A stretch of 64,000 nt of DNA from Rhizobiaceae bacterium (GTDB taxonomy: Bacteria; Pseudomonadota; Alphaproteobacteria; Rhizobiales; Rhizobiaceae), in the NCBI GenBank assembly GCA_023953835.1, contig JAMLJB010000001.1, positions 124,001 through 188,000 of the forward strand. Reading direction: 5' to 3'. A program made the position numbers and the translations under genes. Under the pieces are notes generated by a model. That model was given only the letters and a program-made list of their open reading frames with translations. It was not told where the DNA came from and made no database searches. Every line of letters begins with the position of its first letter. Positions within the stretch are counted from its first letter, which is position 1. This document shows positions 56,495 through 64,000 of this stretch, in pieces.

Positions 56495-57270
56495 GGCCTC
56501 CCTCCCACCATCTTGTATGCAGTGTCGAATGTCTCGTTCAGCGCGTCCGTGAGATCGCGCCGCCTGGCTTCCATCGTCTTTGCGTCCGCGTCGGCCGGAA
56601 CATGTATGGGCTTCCCGAAATGCAGTATGCCGCGCCCGAACGGCAGATTGATCGTGGTCTTGTCCCAGCTCTTGTGGAGAACCTTGCGGCGGCTGGTGGC
56701 AATCGCTGCAGGAATAATCGGCCTTCCCGATATTCGGGCCAGCAGGATGATCCCCTCGCCCGCGTCGCGCGGCGTGCCGTGCGGGATGTCCGCGATCATG
56801 CAAACGTTAGAACCGGTATCCAGCGCCTTCTTGAGCTGGATCAGCGCCCGCGCACCTCCCTTGTCGGAATTATTCGCGCCCAAACGACCGCCGGAGCCTC
56901 GCACGGTGGCAACGCCGAAGCGCTCGAGCACCTTGGCGTTGAGTTCGGCGTCGGCGCTCTTAGATACCATCGCCACGAGCTTCCGGCTGCTCGGATAAAA
57001 CGCCGGCGCCAGAATATGCTGTCCGTGCCAGAGCGCCATGATGGCAGGTTCCAGCGCCGCCCATTCAGGCGTCATTTTTGAGACGGAACCCTTCACCGGC
57101 GGATTGGTGAAGCGCACGAAGCGCACGGCACCCGCGAGCAATCCAGTCAGCGCCGCCTTGACGACACGCGATTCGGCGAGCGGCTTACGTATCTTGCGCC
57201 ACGCATTCTTCAACGGACGCGATCGCTGCGCGCCGCGCTTTTCCGACGACTTGAGGGATTGCTGCTTCAA
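56491..57270 (-). CDS. DUF374 lysophospholipid acyltransferase-like protein
   Basis: 259 residues from a TTG at 57270; start uncertain because no ATG lies near. ALWHGQHILAP carries the His of the acyltransferase motif; TVRGSGGR and DIPHGTPRDAGEGI resemble the DUF374 blocks. Its place directly before waaA suggests acylation of lipid A or another envelope lipid. Coupled to waaA by a GTGA overlap. Confidence 0.82.
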   Translation of the reverse strand: MKQQSLKSSEKRGAQRSRPLKNAWRKIRKPLAESRVVKAALTGLLAGAVRFVRFTNPPVKGSVSKMTPEWAALEPAIMALWHGQHILAPAFYPSSRKLVAMVSKSADAELNAKVLERFGVATVRGSGGRLGANNSDKGGARALIQLKKALDTGSNVCMIADIPHGTPRDAGEGIILLARISGRPIIPAAIATSRRKVLHKSWDKTTINLPFGRGILHFGKPIHVPADADAKTMEARRRDLTDALNETFDTAYKMVGGRP

Positions 57271-57285
57271 TGTCGAAGCGTCCCC

Positions 57286-57537
57286 TCAGGTGTGCTTTCC
57301 CGGGGAGGCGTCCGGATCAAGAAGACGATGGAGGTGCACCACAAAATAACGCATGTGGGCGTTGTCTACGCTTGATTGCGCCTTGGACTTCCATACCGTA
57401 AGGGCGGATTGATAATCCGGGTATATGCCGACAATGTCCAGTTCGTCGAGATTGCGGAACTCGTTGCCGCGCAGATTCTTCAACTCGCCACCAAACACCA
57501 GGTGGAGCAGCTGCTTCCCGCTTTTTTCATTGTTCAT
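57286..57537 (-). CDS. DUF4170 domain protein
   Basis: 83 residues from the ATG at 57537. LHLVFGGELKNL, DIVGIYPDYQSA and MRYFVVHLHRLLDP match DUF4170, a small alphaproteobacterial family near lipid A genes. Function unknown. Confidence 0.85.
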   Translation of the reverse strand: MNNEKSGKQLLHLVFGGELKNLRGNEFRNLDELDIVGIYPDYQSALTVWKSKAQSSVDNAHMRYFVVHLHRLLDPDASPGKHT

Positions 57538-57613
57538 TCTGCGGATCCGTTCGATCAAATTTTTCTCGGGTTTGAGCCAATTTGGCCAGCAATTCAAGCC
57601 GTTCTTGGTTCAA

Positions 57614-58408
57614 TCACCGGTATTCGCTGAGGACATCGACCATAGCTTCCAGCAATTGGCCGCTGCCAGCTGCCAGAGCCGGGTGACGGCTGTCCTCATT
57701 GCCGAGCAACGGAGGCGCGTGCCTGGCATTCAAGATGTGGCCACCCGACTCCTGCAGAATGAGCAGCGCGGCGGCAATATCCCAATCGTGGGCGTTCGGC
57801 TTGACGAAAGTCGCATCCAGCCTTCCGTCCGCAATCATGGCAATCCGATAGGCGAGCGACGGCACATAGCGGAACGGGCGCACGCGACCTTTCCAAGCCT
57901 GCGGCAGCAAGTCGATCATGGCCCTCGGCCCACCGACGCTCCGGGTGAATTCACGCTGTGCGCCGATGCTGATCGGTGAGCCGTTGCGCCTCGCTCCAAG
58001 CCCGCGCGCTGCTTCGAATGTCTCGCCCGTCGCGGGACATTCGAGGACGCCTGCCATCGGACTTCCGTTTTCAACAATCGCAACGCTGACACACCATTGC
58101 GGATTGCCTTCGAGGAACCCGCGCGTGCCGTCGATCGGATCGACAATAAAACTGCGCTGCGATGTCGTGCCAAACACGCGCTCCTGGGTTTCCTCGGAGA
58201 GCCAGCCATAGCCGGGACGAGCTAGGAGCAGAGTTTCACGAAGATAGTGGTCGGCGGCGTAGTCAGCCTCGCTGACGGGCGACGTTCCACCCTTCATCCA
58301 CACTTCCGGCTTCTTGCCGAAATAGCGCATGGCGATGCGCCCTGCCTCCGCAGCCGCCTCGCGCAGGATAGCGAGGTCGGCAACCGCTCCGAAATCAGGT
58401 GCCTGCAA
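57614..58408 (-). CDS. Inositol monophosphatase family phosphatase (CysQ-like)
   Basis: 264 residues. Metal motifs SEETQE, DPIDGTRGFLEG and AHDWDIAAALLILQESGG are diagnostic. Substrate could be 3'-phosphoadenosine-5'-phosphate, inositol phosphate or histidinol phosphate; the motifs do not decide. Overlaps the pmbA stop by 14 bases, so they are co-transcribed. Confidence 0.87.
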   Translation of the reverse strand: MQAPDFGAVADLAILREAAAEAGRIAMRYFGKKPEVWMKGGTSPVSEADYAADHYLRETLLLARPGYGWLSEETQERVFGTTSQRSFIVDPIDGTRGFLEGNPQWCVSVAIVENGSPMAGVLECPATGETFEAARGLGARRNGSPISIGAQREFTRSVGGPRAMIDLLPQAWKGRVRPFRYVPSLAYRIAMIADGRLDATFVKPNAHDWDIAAALLILQESGGHILNARHAPPLLGNEDSRHPALAAGSGQLLEAMVDVLSEYR

Positions 58409-59738
58409 TGGTCATGCCTTCGACGAGGAGAGTGGGCGCGGCGGTCCCGAAATTGCGATCGATATCGCTCGCCGGAATCATGCGCAGAAACATGTCCTTG
58501 AGGTTCGAGGCAATCGTCACTTCCGAGACCGGAAAAGAAAGTTCGCCGTTCTCGATCCAGAATCCAGACGCGCCGCGACTGTATTCGCCTGTCACCATGT
58601 TCACGCCCTGGCCAATGACTTCAGTAACATAGAAGCCGGTCTTGAGATTTCGAATCATGTCCGTGGGCGCAATCGTGCCAGGTTCGATGGCAAGATTGGT
58701 TGAACTCGGCGTCACCGACGTGCCGCCACGCACGCCCCGGCCATTCGTCCTGAGCCCAAGTTCGCTTGCGGTGGAACTCGACAGGAACCAGTGGTTCAGC
58801 ACGCCATTCTCCACCATCACCAGTCGCTCACCCTGCACGCCCTCACCATCAAAGGGCCTCGACGACTGGCCCCGCGATTTCAGCGGATCGTCCGTCACGG
58901 TGATTCCGGCATGGGCGATCCGCTTGCCCATCATGTCGCGCCAAAAGCTTGTCTTTCGGGCCACTGCCGCGCCGTTTATAGCGCCGGACAGATGCCCCGC
59001 CATGCCGCGCGCAACGCGGGGATCGAAAATCACGTCCACAGTCCCCGTGGGCATCCGGCGCGCATTGAGCCTGCGAACAGCACGCTCGGCCGCATTTTTC
59101 CCAATCGTTTCCGGGGCCTCAAGCTCGGCATAGTGGAGCCGGGACGAATAATCGTAGTCTCGTTCCATGCCTGTGCCCTCGCCCGCGATAACACTTACAG
59201 AGCGTGAGAAGCGCGAGGCGATGTACTGTCCGCTGAAACCATGCGACGTGACCAGCAGAAGTCCGCCAAATCCGGCACTGGCACTGCTGCCGCTGGAATT
59301 GGTGACACCCTGGACTGCAAGCGCGGCCTGTTCCGCGGCGATGGCGTGTTCCGCCAACTCCGACGCGGAAACGATGGTCGGATCGTATAGGTCGAGATCT
59401 CGCGTGGCACGCGCCAGCAATTGCGCATCCGCGAGCCCCTGAAACGGGTCCTCCGGCGAAGCCTTGGCCATGGCAACGGCCCGCTCGGCCAAAGCTGCGG
59501 CATCCGCACCGGCAGTAGCGGAAACACTTGCGACTTTCTTGCCGATGAACACGCGCAAAGCCATGTCGTCATTTTCGGAAGAATCGGTGCTTTCGACCTT
59601 CCCAAGCCGTACAGTGACGGAGGTGGAGCGGCTTCTGACCGCAACGGCATCGGCCGCTTCCGCCCCAGCGCGCTTTGCCGCGTCGACAAGTTGGGAGACC
59701 CGATCGGTCAGCCGGTTGGTATCGAGCATGTCAGACAT
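58395..59738 (-). CDS. pmbA: TldD/PmbA family protein PmbA
   Basis: 447 residues. ARRMPTGTVDVIFDPRVARG and the C-terminal GEYSRGASGFWIENGELSFPVSEV are characteristic. PmbA (TldE) is the partner of the metalloprotease TldD; it has no HExxxH motif itself, as here. Roles include peptide maturation and toxin/antitoxin turnover. TldD is not in the window. Confidence 0.93.
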   Translation of the reverse strand: MSDMLDTNRLTDRVSQLVDAAKRAGAEAADAVAVRSRSTSVTVRLGKVESTDSSENDDMALRVFIGKKVASVSATAGADAAALAERAVAMAKASPEDPFQGLADAQLLARATRDLDLYDPTIVSASELAEHAIAAEQAALAVQGVTNSSGSSASAGFGGLLLVTSHGFSGQYIASRFSRSVSVIAGEGTGMERDYDYSSRLHYAELEAPETIGKNAAERAVRRLNARRMPTGTVDVIFDPRVARGMAGHLSGAINGAAVARKTSFWRDMMGKRIAHAGITVTDDPLKSRGQSSRPFDGEGVQGERLVMVENGVLNHWFLSSSTASELGLRTNGRGVRGGTSVTPSSTNLAIEPGTIAPTDMIRNLKTGFYVTEVIGQGVNMVTGEYSRGASGFWIENGELSFPVSEVTIASNLKDMFLRMIPASDIDRNFGTAAPTLLVEGMTIAGT

Positions 59739-59751
59739 CTAGGGTCAGGAC
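59739..59751. repeat. 13-base repeat, copy 2 (CTAGGGTCAGGAC)
   Basis: Identical to 42611-42623; lies immediately before the pmbA start codon (on the complementary strand) and beside the long inverted repeat. Confidence 0.6.
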
Positions 59752-59765
59752 CTGTTGGTTTGGAC

Positions 59766-59876
59766 GAAATGGTGTGAGGCCATCCGGTCCGATACGAGGA
59801 GCAAGGACGCAGGAAATATGAGCATTTTCAAGTTCCTTGCGACGAAGTTGCGGGCCGGATGGCCTCACACCATTTC
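59766..59876. repeat. Long inverted repeat with 22-bp perfect arms
   Basis: The arms 59766-59787 and 59855-59876 are perfectly complementary over 22 bases. Between them GCAAGGA (59801-59807) can pair with TCCTTGC (59834-59840), so the whole can fold into one long hairpin. It fills the gap between the patatin-like gene and pmbA. No transposase, target duplication or long U-tract is present. It looks like a non-autonomous palindromic repeat unit. Confidence 0.75.
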
Positions 59877-59899
59877 AATCGCATTTATGAGTCCATGAC

Positions 59900-60766
59900 C
59901 TACGCCGCCTTCCGGGAGGCGAGCGCTGTATCGACCGCCCTCTTGAGATCGTCTTTGATTGACGCCGTCTCATCCATCACCGAATCAATCTTGAGGAAGT
60001 CGAGCACGCGAAATCGCGAGACCGGCGGGCGCAGCAATATATCGGGCCGCGACTGTTGAAGTTTGTTCGCGATGATCGATTGCATCATCAACTGGCTTGC
60101 GCCGAACATCAGGTCGATGGAACTGGGTGTCTTGCGCAGCCCTTCTGTCGGCGCGCCTACGACATCGACGGCAATGATGATATCCGCCCTGCCCGCCACC
60201 AGGTCGAACGGGACCGGGTTATAGATGCCACCATCGATCAGAAGCCGCCCGTCACGGCGCACAGGCTTGAACACAGCAGGTATGGCGGCGGAAGCGCCAA
60301 GCGCGGAAATGAGTTCACCGCTGTCACAGATGTGCAGGCAGTGACCGAAATAGTCCGTTGCGGTCACCCGCAAAGGAATTGCCAGTTCCTCGAAAGTCGC
60401 AGGGATTTGCTCGGGCAGGAATGCGGACAGCACACGCTCGACGTTAAACTGGCTGACGGAAATGCCGCCCCTGAAGAACTCGGAAAACGATCCGGGGCGC
60501 GCGCGCCACATGCGACTGGCGACTTGGGCGCGGCGGCCGAGAATTTCCCGGGCATAGGCATGGATTTCCGTTCCGCGCATGCCCGCGGCCATTCCCGCCG
60601 CCATGATCGCACCGATGGACGAACCGGCAATCGCCGTTGGCTGGATACCCAATTCGTCCAGCGCTTCGATGACATGAATATGTGCAAGGCCCCTCGCCCC
60701 GCCACCGCCAAGCGCAAGCGCAAAAGTCGGCGACACCGGGCTCGGCTTGGCTTTGCTGGCCTTCAT
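59900..60766 (-). CDS. Patatin-like phospholipase family protein (RssA type)
   Basis: 288 residues. Oxyanion loop GGGGARGLAH near 21, nucleophile in GSSIGA near 46, and DGGIYNPVP near 180 (catalytic Asp). Cytoplasmic serine esterase; physiological lipid substrate unknown. Start overlaps the stop of the upstream M16 gene. Confidence 0.88.
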   Translation of the reverse strand: MKASKAKPSPVSPTFALALGGGGARGLAHIHVIEALDELGIQPTAIAGSSIGAIMAAGMAAGMRGTEIHAYAREILGRRAQVASRMWRARPGSFSEFFRGGISVSQFNVERVLSAFLPEQIPATFEELAIPLRVTATDYFGHCLHICDSGELISALGASAAIPAVFKPVRRDGRLLIDGGIYNPVPFDLVAGRADIIIAVDVVGAPTEGLRKTPSSIDLMFGASQLMMQSIIANKLQQSRPDILLRPPVSRFRVLDFLKIDSVMDETASIKDDLKRAVDTALASRKAA

Positions 60767-62088
60767 CCCTGCTTCTCCGGCCCCACGGTCATAATCGCAG
60801 GATCGACCTTCAAAAGCCTTCTGGCAATGGCATTTACCTGCTCTCGCGTCACGGCGTCGATCAGCGCGGCTCGCCGCTGCATATAGTCGATCCCGAGGCT
60901 CTCTGCCTGCAACTCGACCAGTGTACGGGCAATTGCACCGGAACTGTCGAGATTGTTGATCGCATATGCTCCGACCACATATTTTTTCGCGGCAGCCAGC
61001 TCTTCTTCTGTAACGCCGTTTTCCGCAACCTCGCCGATCACCTGCCGAATGATTGCCAATGTTTCGGCGGCACGATCGGATCGCGTCGCTGTCGATATAG
61101 AAAGCAGGTTCGCGTGATCTGCTGATGACAGCGAGGAATCGACGCTGTAGGCGAGCCCGCGCTTTTCACGCACCTCTTCAAACAAACGCGATGTGAAAGT
61201 ACCGCCGCCAAGAATGTGGTTCATCAAAAAGGCGGCGAAGAAGTCCGGATCGGATCGCGCGACTCCCGGAAACGCCATCTCGATCGTCGTCTGCGGCAAG
61301 TCGTAGGCCACGGATAGTGTCTGGCCGAGCTTCGGCGCAACGTCCGGAACGGGAACGAGCGCGGGCTTTGCGGGCAGGTTGCCGAACACACGATCCAGCT
61401 CGACCTTCAAGGTCTCGGCATCGATTGCACCGACCACGCCTATGAAGAGCTTCTCGCGCGCAAAGATTGCTTTGTGGGCCGCACGCAGATCATCCGGTGT
61501 GATCGATTTCAGCGTTTCGGGGGTGCCTTGCGCAGCCCTCGAATAGGGGTGGCCGGGATAAAGCGCCTCGCGCCATTTCAGGCCCGCCGCATATTCCGGA
61601 TCGCGGGAACGCGCGACAATGCCTGAAACGATCTGCGCGCGCATGCGATCTACCGGCTTCTGATCGAAACGCGGCTCGTTGACCGCAAGCGCCAGCAGGC
61701 CGAACGCTTCCTCGCGCTGGTCGGCAAGGAAACGCATGCCGCCCTCGAAGCGATCACGATCCGCATCAAAACCCATCTCGGCGCCCGCGTCGTCGAGCTT
61801 GATCTGGAACGCATCGCTATCAAGCGACCCCGCTCCCTCGTCGAACAGGGTAGTCATAAGATTCGCGAGACCTTCCTTGCCGGGCGGGTCCTGCGTGCTG
61901 CCGCCTTCAAAGGCAAAACGCATGGCGATGACCGGCACGGTATAGTCTTCGACCAGCCAGGCGCGCACTCCCTTGGGAGACACGACCTCCTGGATTTTCA
62001 TTTCGGCGGACGCGGCAGACACACCGCACAGAAGGAGCAGCGCGACGAGCGCAACACGCACGAAAAACAGGGTCGGATGTGCGTTCAT
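60763..62088 (-). CDS. M16 peptidase-like protein without zinc motif, exported
   Basis: 441 residues from the ATG at 62088 (ATGA overlap with the upstream gene). Signal peptide about 1-29 ends ...SAASA. The M16 fold is clear ([28 protein letters not shown]), but the HxxEH zinc motif is missing at the expected place. It is therefore the non-catalytic partner of the neighbouring active protease, like paired bacterial M16B proteins and mitochondrial MPP subunits. Confidence 0.9.
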   Translation of the reverse strand: MNAHPTLFFVRVALVALLLLCGVSAASAEMKIQEVVSPKGVRAWLVEDYTVPVIAMRFAFEGGSTQDPPGKEGLANLMTTLFDEGAGSLDSDAFQIKLDDAGAEMGFDADRDRFEGGMRFLADQREEAFGLLALAVNEPRFDQKPVDRMRAQIVSGIVARSRDPEYAAGLKWREALYPGHPYSRAAQGTPETLKSITPDDLRAAHKAIFAREKLFIGVVGAIDAETLKVELDRVFGNLPAKPALVPVPDVAPKLGQTLSVAYDLPQTTIEMAFPGVARSDPDFFAAFLMNHILGGGTFTSRLFEEVREKRGLAYSVDSSLSSADHANLLSISTATRSDRAAETLAIIRQVIGEVAENGVTEEELAAAKKYVVGAYAINNLDSSGAIARTLVELQAESLGIDYMQRRAALIDAVTREQVNAIARRLLKVDPAIMTVGPEKQG

Positions 62089-63497
62089 TGCGCGGCCTCC
62101 GGCGAAGGCAGAAGATAACCGGCAACCGACTTGCCCGGCACGAGATATTTCGCGGCGACTGCCTTCACCTGATCTGCTGTCACGGCTTCGATGCGCTGCG
62201 GCCATGCTTCGATGTCCTCGAGGGTCAAGCCGGTCGCGAGGGCGCTGCCATAGAGGTTTGCCATGCCTGACGAATTGTCCCGCGCGAAGATTACTCCGCG
62301 CCGGAAGCGCGTCTTTGCGCGCGCCAGTTCGTCCTCTGTCACTCCATCCTGCACGATGCGTGCGATCTCCGCATCGACTGACTTTTCGATACCGCTGAGA
62401 TCGTCTTCGCCCTGGGGCGCGCCATAGACTCCGAACGCAGTCGAATCGTACATCGTGCCCTGATAGAAGGCGCCGACGCTCGACGCCGAGCCATCCTGCA
62501 CGATCAGTTTCTGGTAGAGCCTGCTGCGCGTGCCTCCGCCAAGAATCTCGGACAGAAGATCGAGCGCTTCAGCCTCGCCCGGCTGTGCCGTACGATATGA
62601 GGGAACCACCCAACGCTTTGAAAAGCTCGGAACGCTGACCCGCGCGTCGGTCAAGGTCACGGTGCGGCTTGCGTTCTGCTCCGGCTCCTGCGGACGAATC
62701 CGCGGCGGAAGATCGGGGCCTTTTGCAATCGAACCATAGGTTTGCTCTGCGAGTTCCTTCACCTTGTCCAAGGTGATGTCGCCTGCAACCACGAGAACGG
62801 CATTGTTCGGCGCATAGTAGCGGTCATAGAAGGTGACCGCATCGGTGCGATTCAACTGCTCGATTTCCTGTTTCCATCCGATCACAGGTATTCGGTACGG
62901 GTGGTTCTGGTAGAGCGTTGCGTCCACTTCCTCTGAAAGCAGCGCGCCGGGATCATTGTCCACGCGCGAGCCGCGCTCCTCAAGGATCACATCGCGTTCC
63001 GGGCCGATGACGTCGTCGGTCAGGATGAGGTTGCGCATGCGGTCGGATTCGTAGGCCATCATGGTCGGCAGCGCTTCCGGTGAAACCGTCTGGAAATAGG
63101 CTGTATAGTCATCCGAGGTGAAGGCGTTTGCATCTCCGCCGATCTCCGAAACCTTGCGGTCGAACTCTCCGGTCGGATGGTTCTTCGTCGCCTTGAACAT
63201 CAGATGCTCAAAGAAATGCGCGATGCCGGATTTCCCCGGCGGTTCGTCGGCGCTTCCGATCTTGTACCATACCATATGGGTGACGACCGGCGCGCGATGG
63301 TCGGGAATGACCACCACTTCCATTCCGTTGCCGAGCGTGAAACTGCTCACATGGTCCGGCCTGTCCTCTGCAAACGCCGAGCCATTCGATACAAGGAGCG
63401 CGAGCGCCGAAAGCGCGATACCAAAACGTGTTGCCAAGAGACCGACCCTGTTTCGCCCCTGATTGTCCGTGATCTGTGGCGCGATGATGACGTTCAC
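62085..63497 (-). CDS. M16 zinc protease, exported, catalytic
   Basis: 470 residues from a GTG overlapping the rsmD stop. An N-terminal signal segment (about 25-44, ending SAFAE) targets the periplasm. [11 protein letters not shown] near 90 is the HxxEH zinc motif, with the third ligand Glu downstream. It probably acts with the inactive homologue encoded next on periplasmic peptides. Confidence 0.92.
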   Translation of the reverse strand: MNVIIAPQITDNQGRNRVGLLATRFGIALSALALLVSNGSAFAEDRPDHVSSFTLGNGMEVVVIPDHRAPVVTHMVWYKIGSADEPPGKSGIAHFFEHLMFKATKNHPTGEFDRKVSEIGGDANAFTSDDYTAYFQTVSPEALPTMMAYESDRMRNLILTDDVIGPERDVILEERGSRVDNDPGALLSEEVDATLYQNHPYRIPVIGWKQEIEQLNRTDAVTFYDRYYAPNNAVLVVAGDITLDKVKELAEQTYGSIAKGPDLPPRIRPQEPEQNASRTVTLTDARVSVPSFSKRWVVPSYRTAQPGEAEALDLLSEILGGGTRSRLYQKLIVQDGSASSVGAFYQGTMYDSTAFGVYGAPQGEDDLSGIEKSVDAEIARIVQDGVTEDELARAKTRFRRGVIFARDNSSGMANLYGSALATGLTLEDIEAWPQRIEAVTADQVKAVAAKYLVPGKSVAGYLLPSPEAAQ

Positions 63498-64000
63498 GTC
63501 AGGTTGAACATCCTGATGATCGTATCCCCATAGGTTCGTTCGTCCAGCAATTCGAATCCATCGCCGGGGTTAAATTCCACAATGGCCGTTTCCTCGACGA
63601 TACAAAGTGCGCCCGGCACGAGCCAACCGCCGCGCCGTGCGGACTGCAGCGCTGCTTCGCCCATGCCCTTTCCATAAGGCGGGTCCGCAAAAAGGAGGTC
63701 GAAGGGCTGGATCGTGCCGACCTCGCCGAGCCGCGTGGCATCACGCCGGAAGATCTTGGTTCGGCCCTGAAGCCCCATTGCCTCGACATTGGTTCGGATC
63801 AGCCCGCGCCCCTCGACGGATTCTTCGATGAACAAGCAATGCGCCGCGCCCCGCGAAAGGGCCTCAAGCCCTAGCGCACCTGTACCCCCAAACAGATCCA
63901 GCACGCGCGCACCTTCCAGCCGTTCGGCATGGCGATGCGCCAAGACGTTGAAAAGCGCCTCCCGCGTCCTGTCTGTCGTGGGCCGGATGGACTGGTCACG
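63494..64000 (-). CDS. rsmD: 16S rRNA (guanine-966 N2)-methyltransferase RsmD, 5' end missing
   Basis: 168 residues are visible; the gene continues past the right edge. [36 protein letters not shown] and catalytic FADPPYGKG are RsmD hallmarks. It methylates G966 of 16S rRNA. The GTG of the M16 gene overlaps its stop. Confidence 0.94.
   Translation of the reverse strand, partial: RDQSIRPTTDRTREALFNVLAHRHAERLEGARVLDLFGGTGALGLEALSRGAAHCLFIEESVEGRGLIRTNVEAMGLQGRTKIFRRDATRLGEVGTIQPFDLLFADPPYGKGMGEAALQSARRGGWLVPGALCIVEETAIVEFNPGDGFELLDERTYGDTIIRMFNLT

Noticed and set aside
56495..56803. N-terminal extension of WaaA
   Set aside because: Lies entirely within the DUF374 gene; the GTG at 56494 has a very strong ribosome site and matches family length.
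1..64000. Search for CRISPR arrays, tRNA/rRNA genes, insertion sequences, phage genes and toxin-antitoxin pairs
   Set aside because: No regularly spaced repeats, transposase or integrase motifs, or RNA-gene-like segments were found in the intergenic regions.

Overview
The window looks like chromosome of a GC-rich alphaproteobacterium of the order Hyphomicrobiales (Rhizobiales), most like the Mesorhizobium/Phyllobacteriaceae group. The evidence is the ndvB-ndvA cyclic beta-1,2-glucan pair, an HWE histidine kinase, a rhizobial-type hut cluster, DUF2093 and DUF4170 proteins, a MutL with its own endonuclease motif, and the mutL/lpxK/waaA/pmbA neighbourhood. No rRNA, tRNA, CRISPR array, prophage or insertion sequence was seen.

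Left end (1-8.3 kb): part of a surface-polysaccharide locus. A two-part PssD/PssE (Alg14/Alg13-like) glycosyltransferase, a Gfo/Idh/MocA oxidoreductase and an unrecognised barrel-like protein run rightward to a strong terminator. A leftward operon encodes a Wzz/GumC chain-length protein, a separate BY-type tyrosine kinase and an ExeA-like AAA ATPase. A priming sugar transferase (ExoY/WbaP type) is divergent from it across a 0.6 kb AT-rich gap.

Accessory island (7.6-16.5 kb): an Sfp-type phosphopantetheinyl transferase is divergent from an orphan one-module NRPS-like protein (adenylation - carrier - thioesterase). Its specificity residues read V-D-W-L-F-S-L-A-D-K, close to the beta-alanine code. 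This is the best candidate for an undescribed system here. It is followed by a LuxR-type regulator with a degenerate receiver, a single-domain response regulator, a Crp/Fnr regulator and a PAS/GAF HWE kinase.

Middle (16.5-42.7 kb): a DNA-3-methyladenine glycosylase; modBC-modE with a ModE-like operator but no modA; ndvA and the 2857-residue NdvB; galU; the histidine-utilisation genes hutIHGUD and hutF-hutC, divergent around a perfect HutC-type palindrome; a RidA-family protein; and zur divergent from znuCBA across two Zur boxes.

Right part (42.7-64 kb): an unrecognised coiled-coil protein coupled to a 69-residue protein; small conserved genes; an ALDH7 dehydrogenase and a glutaryl-CoA dehydrogenase (both lysine catabolism); kbl-tdh threonine catabolism; prmB; mutL; then envelope genes (lpxK, waaA, a DUF374 acyltransferase, DUF4170, an inositol-phosphatase-like protein, pmbA). 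A long inverted repeat follows, then a patatin-like protein, a pair of M16 peptidases (one without the zinc motif) and rsmD running off the right edge.
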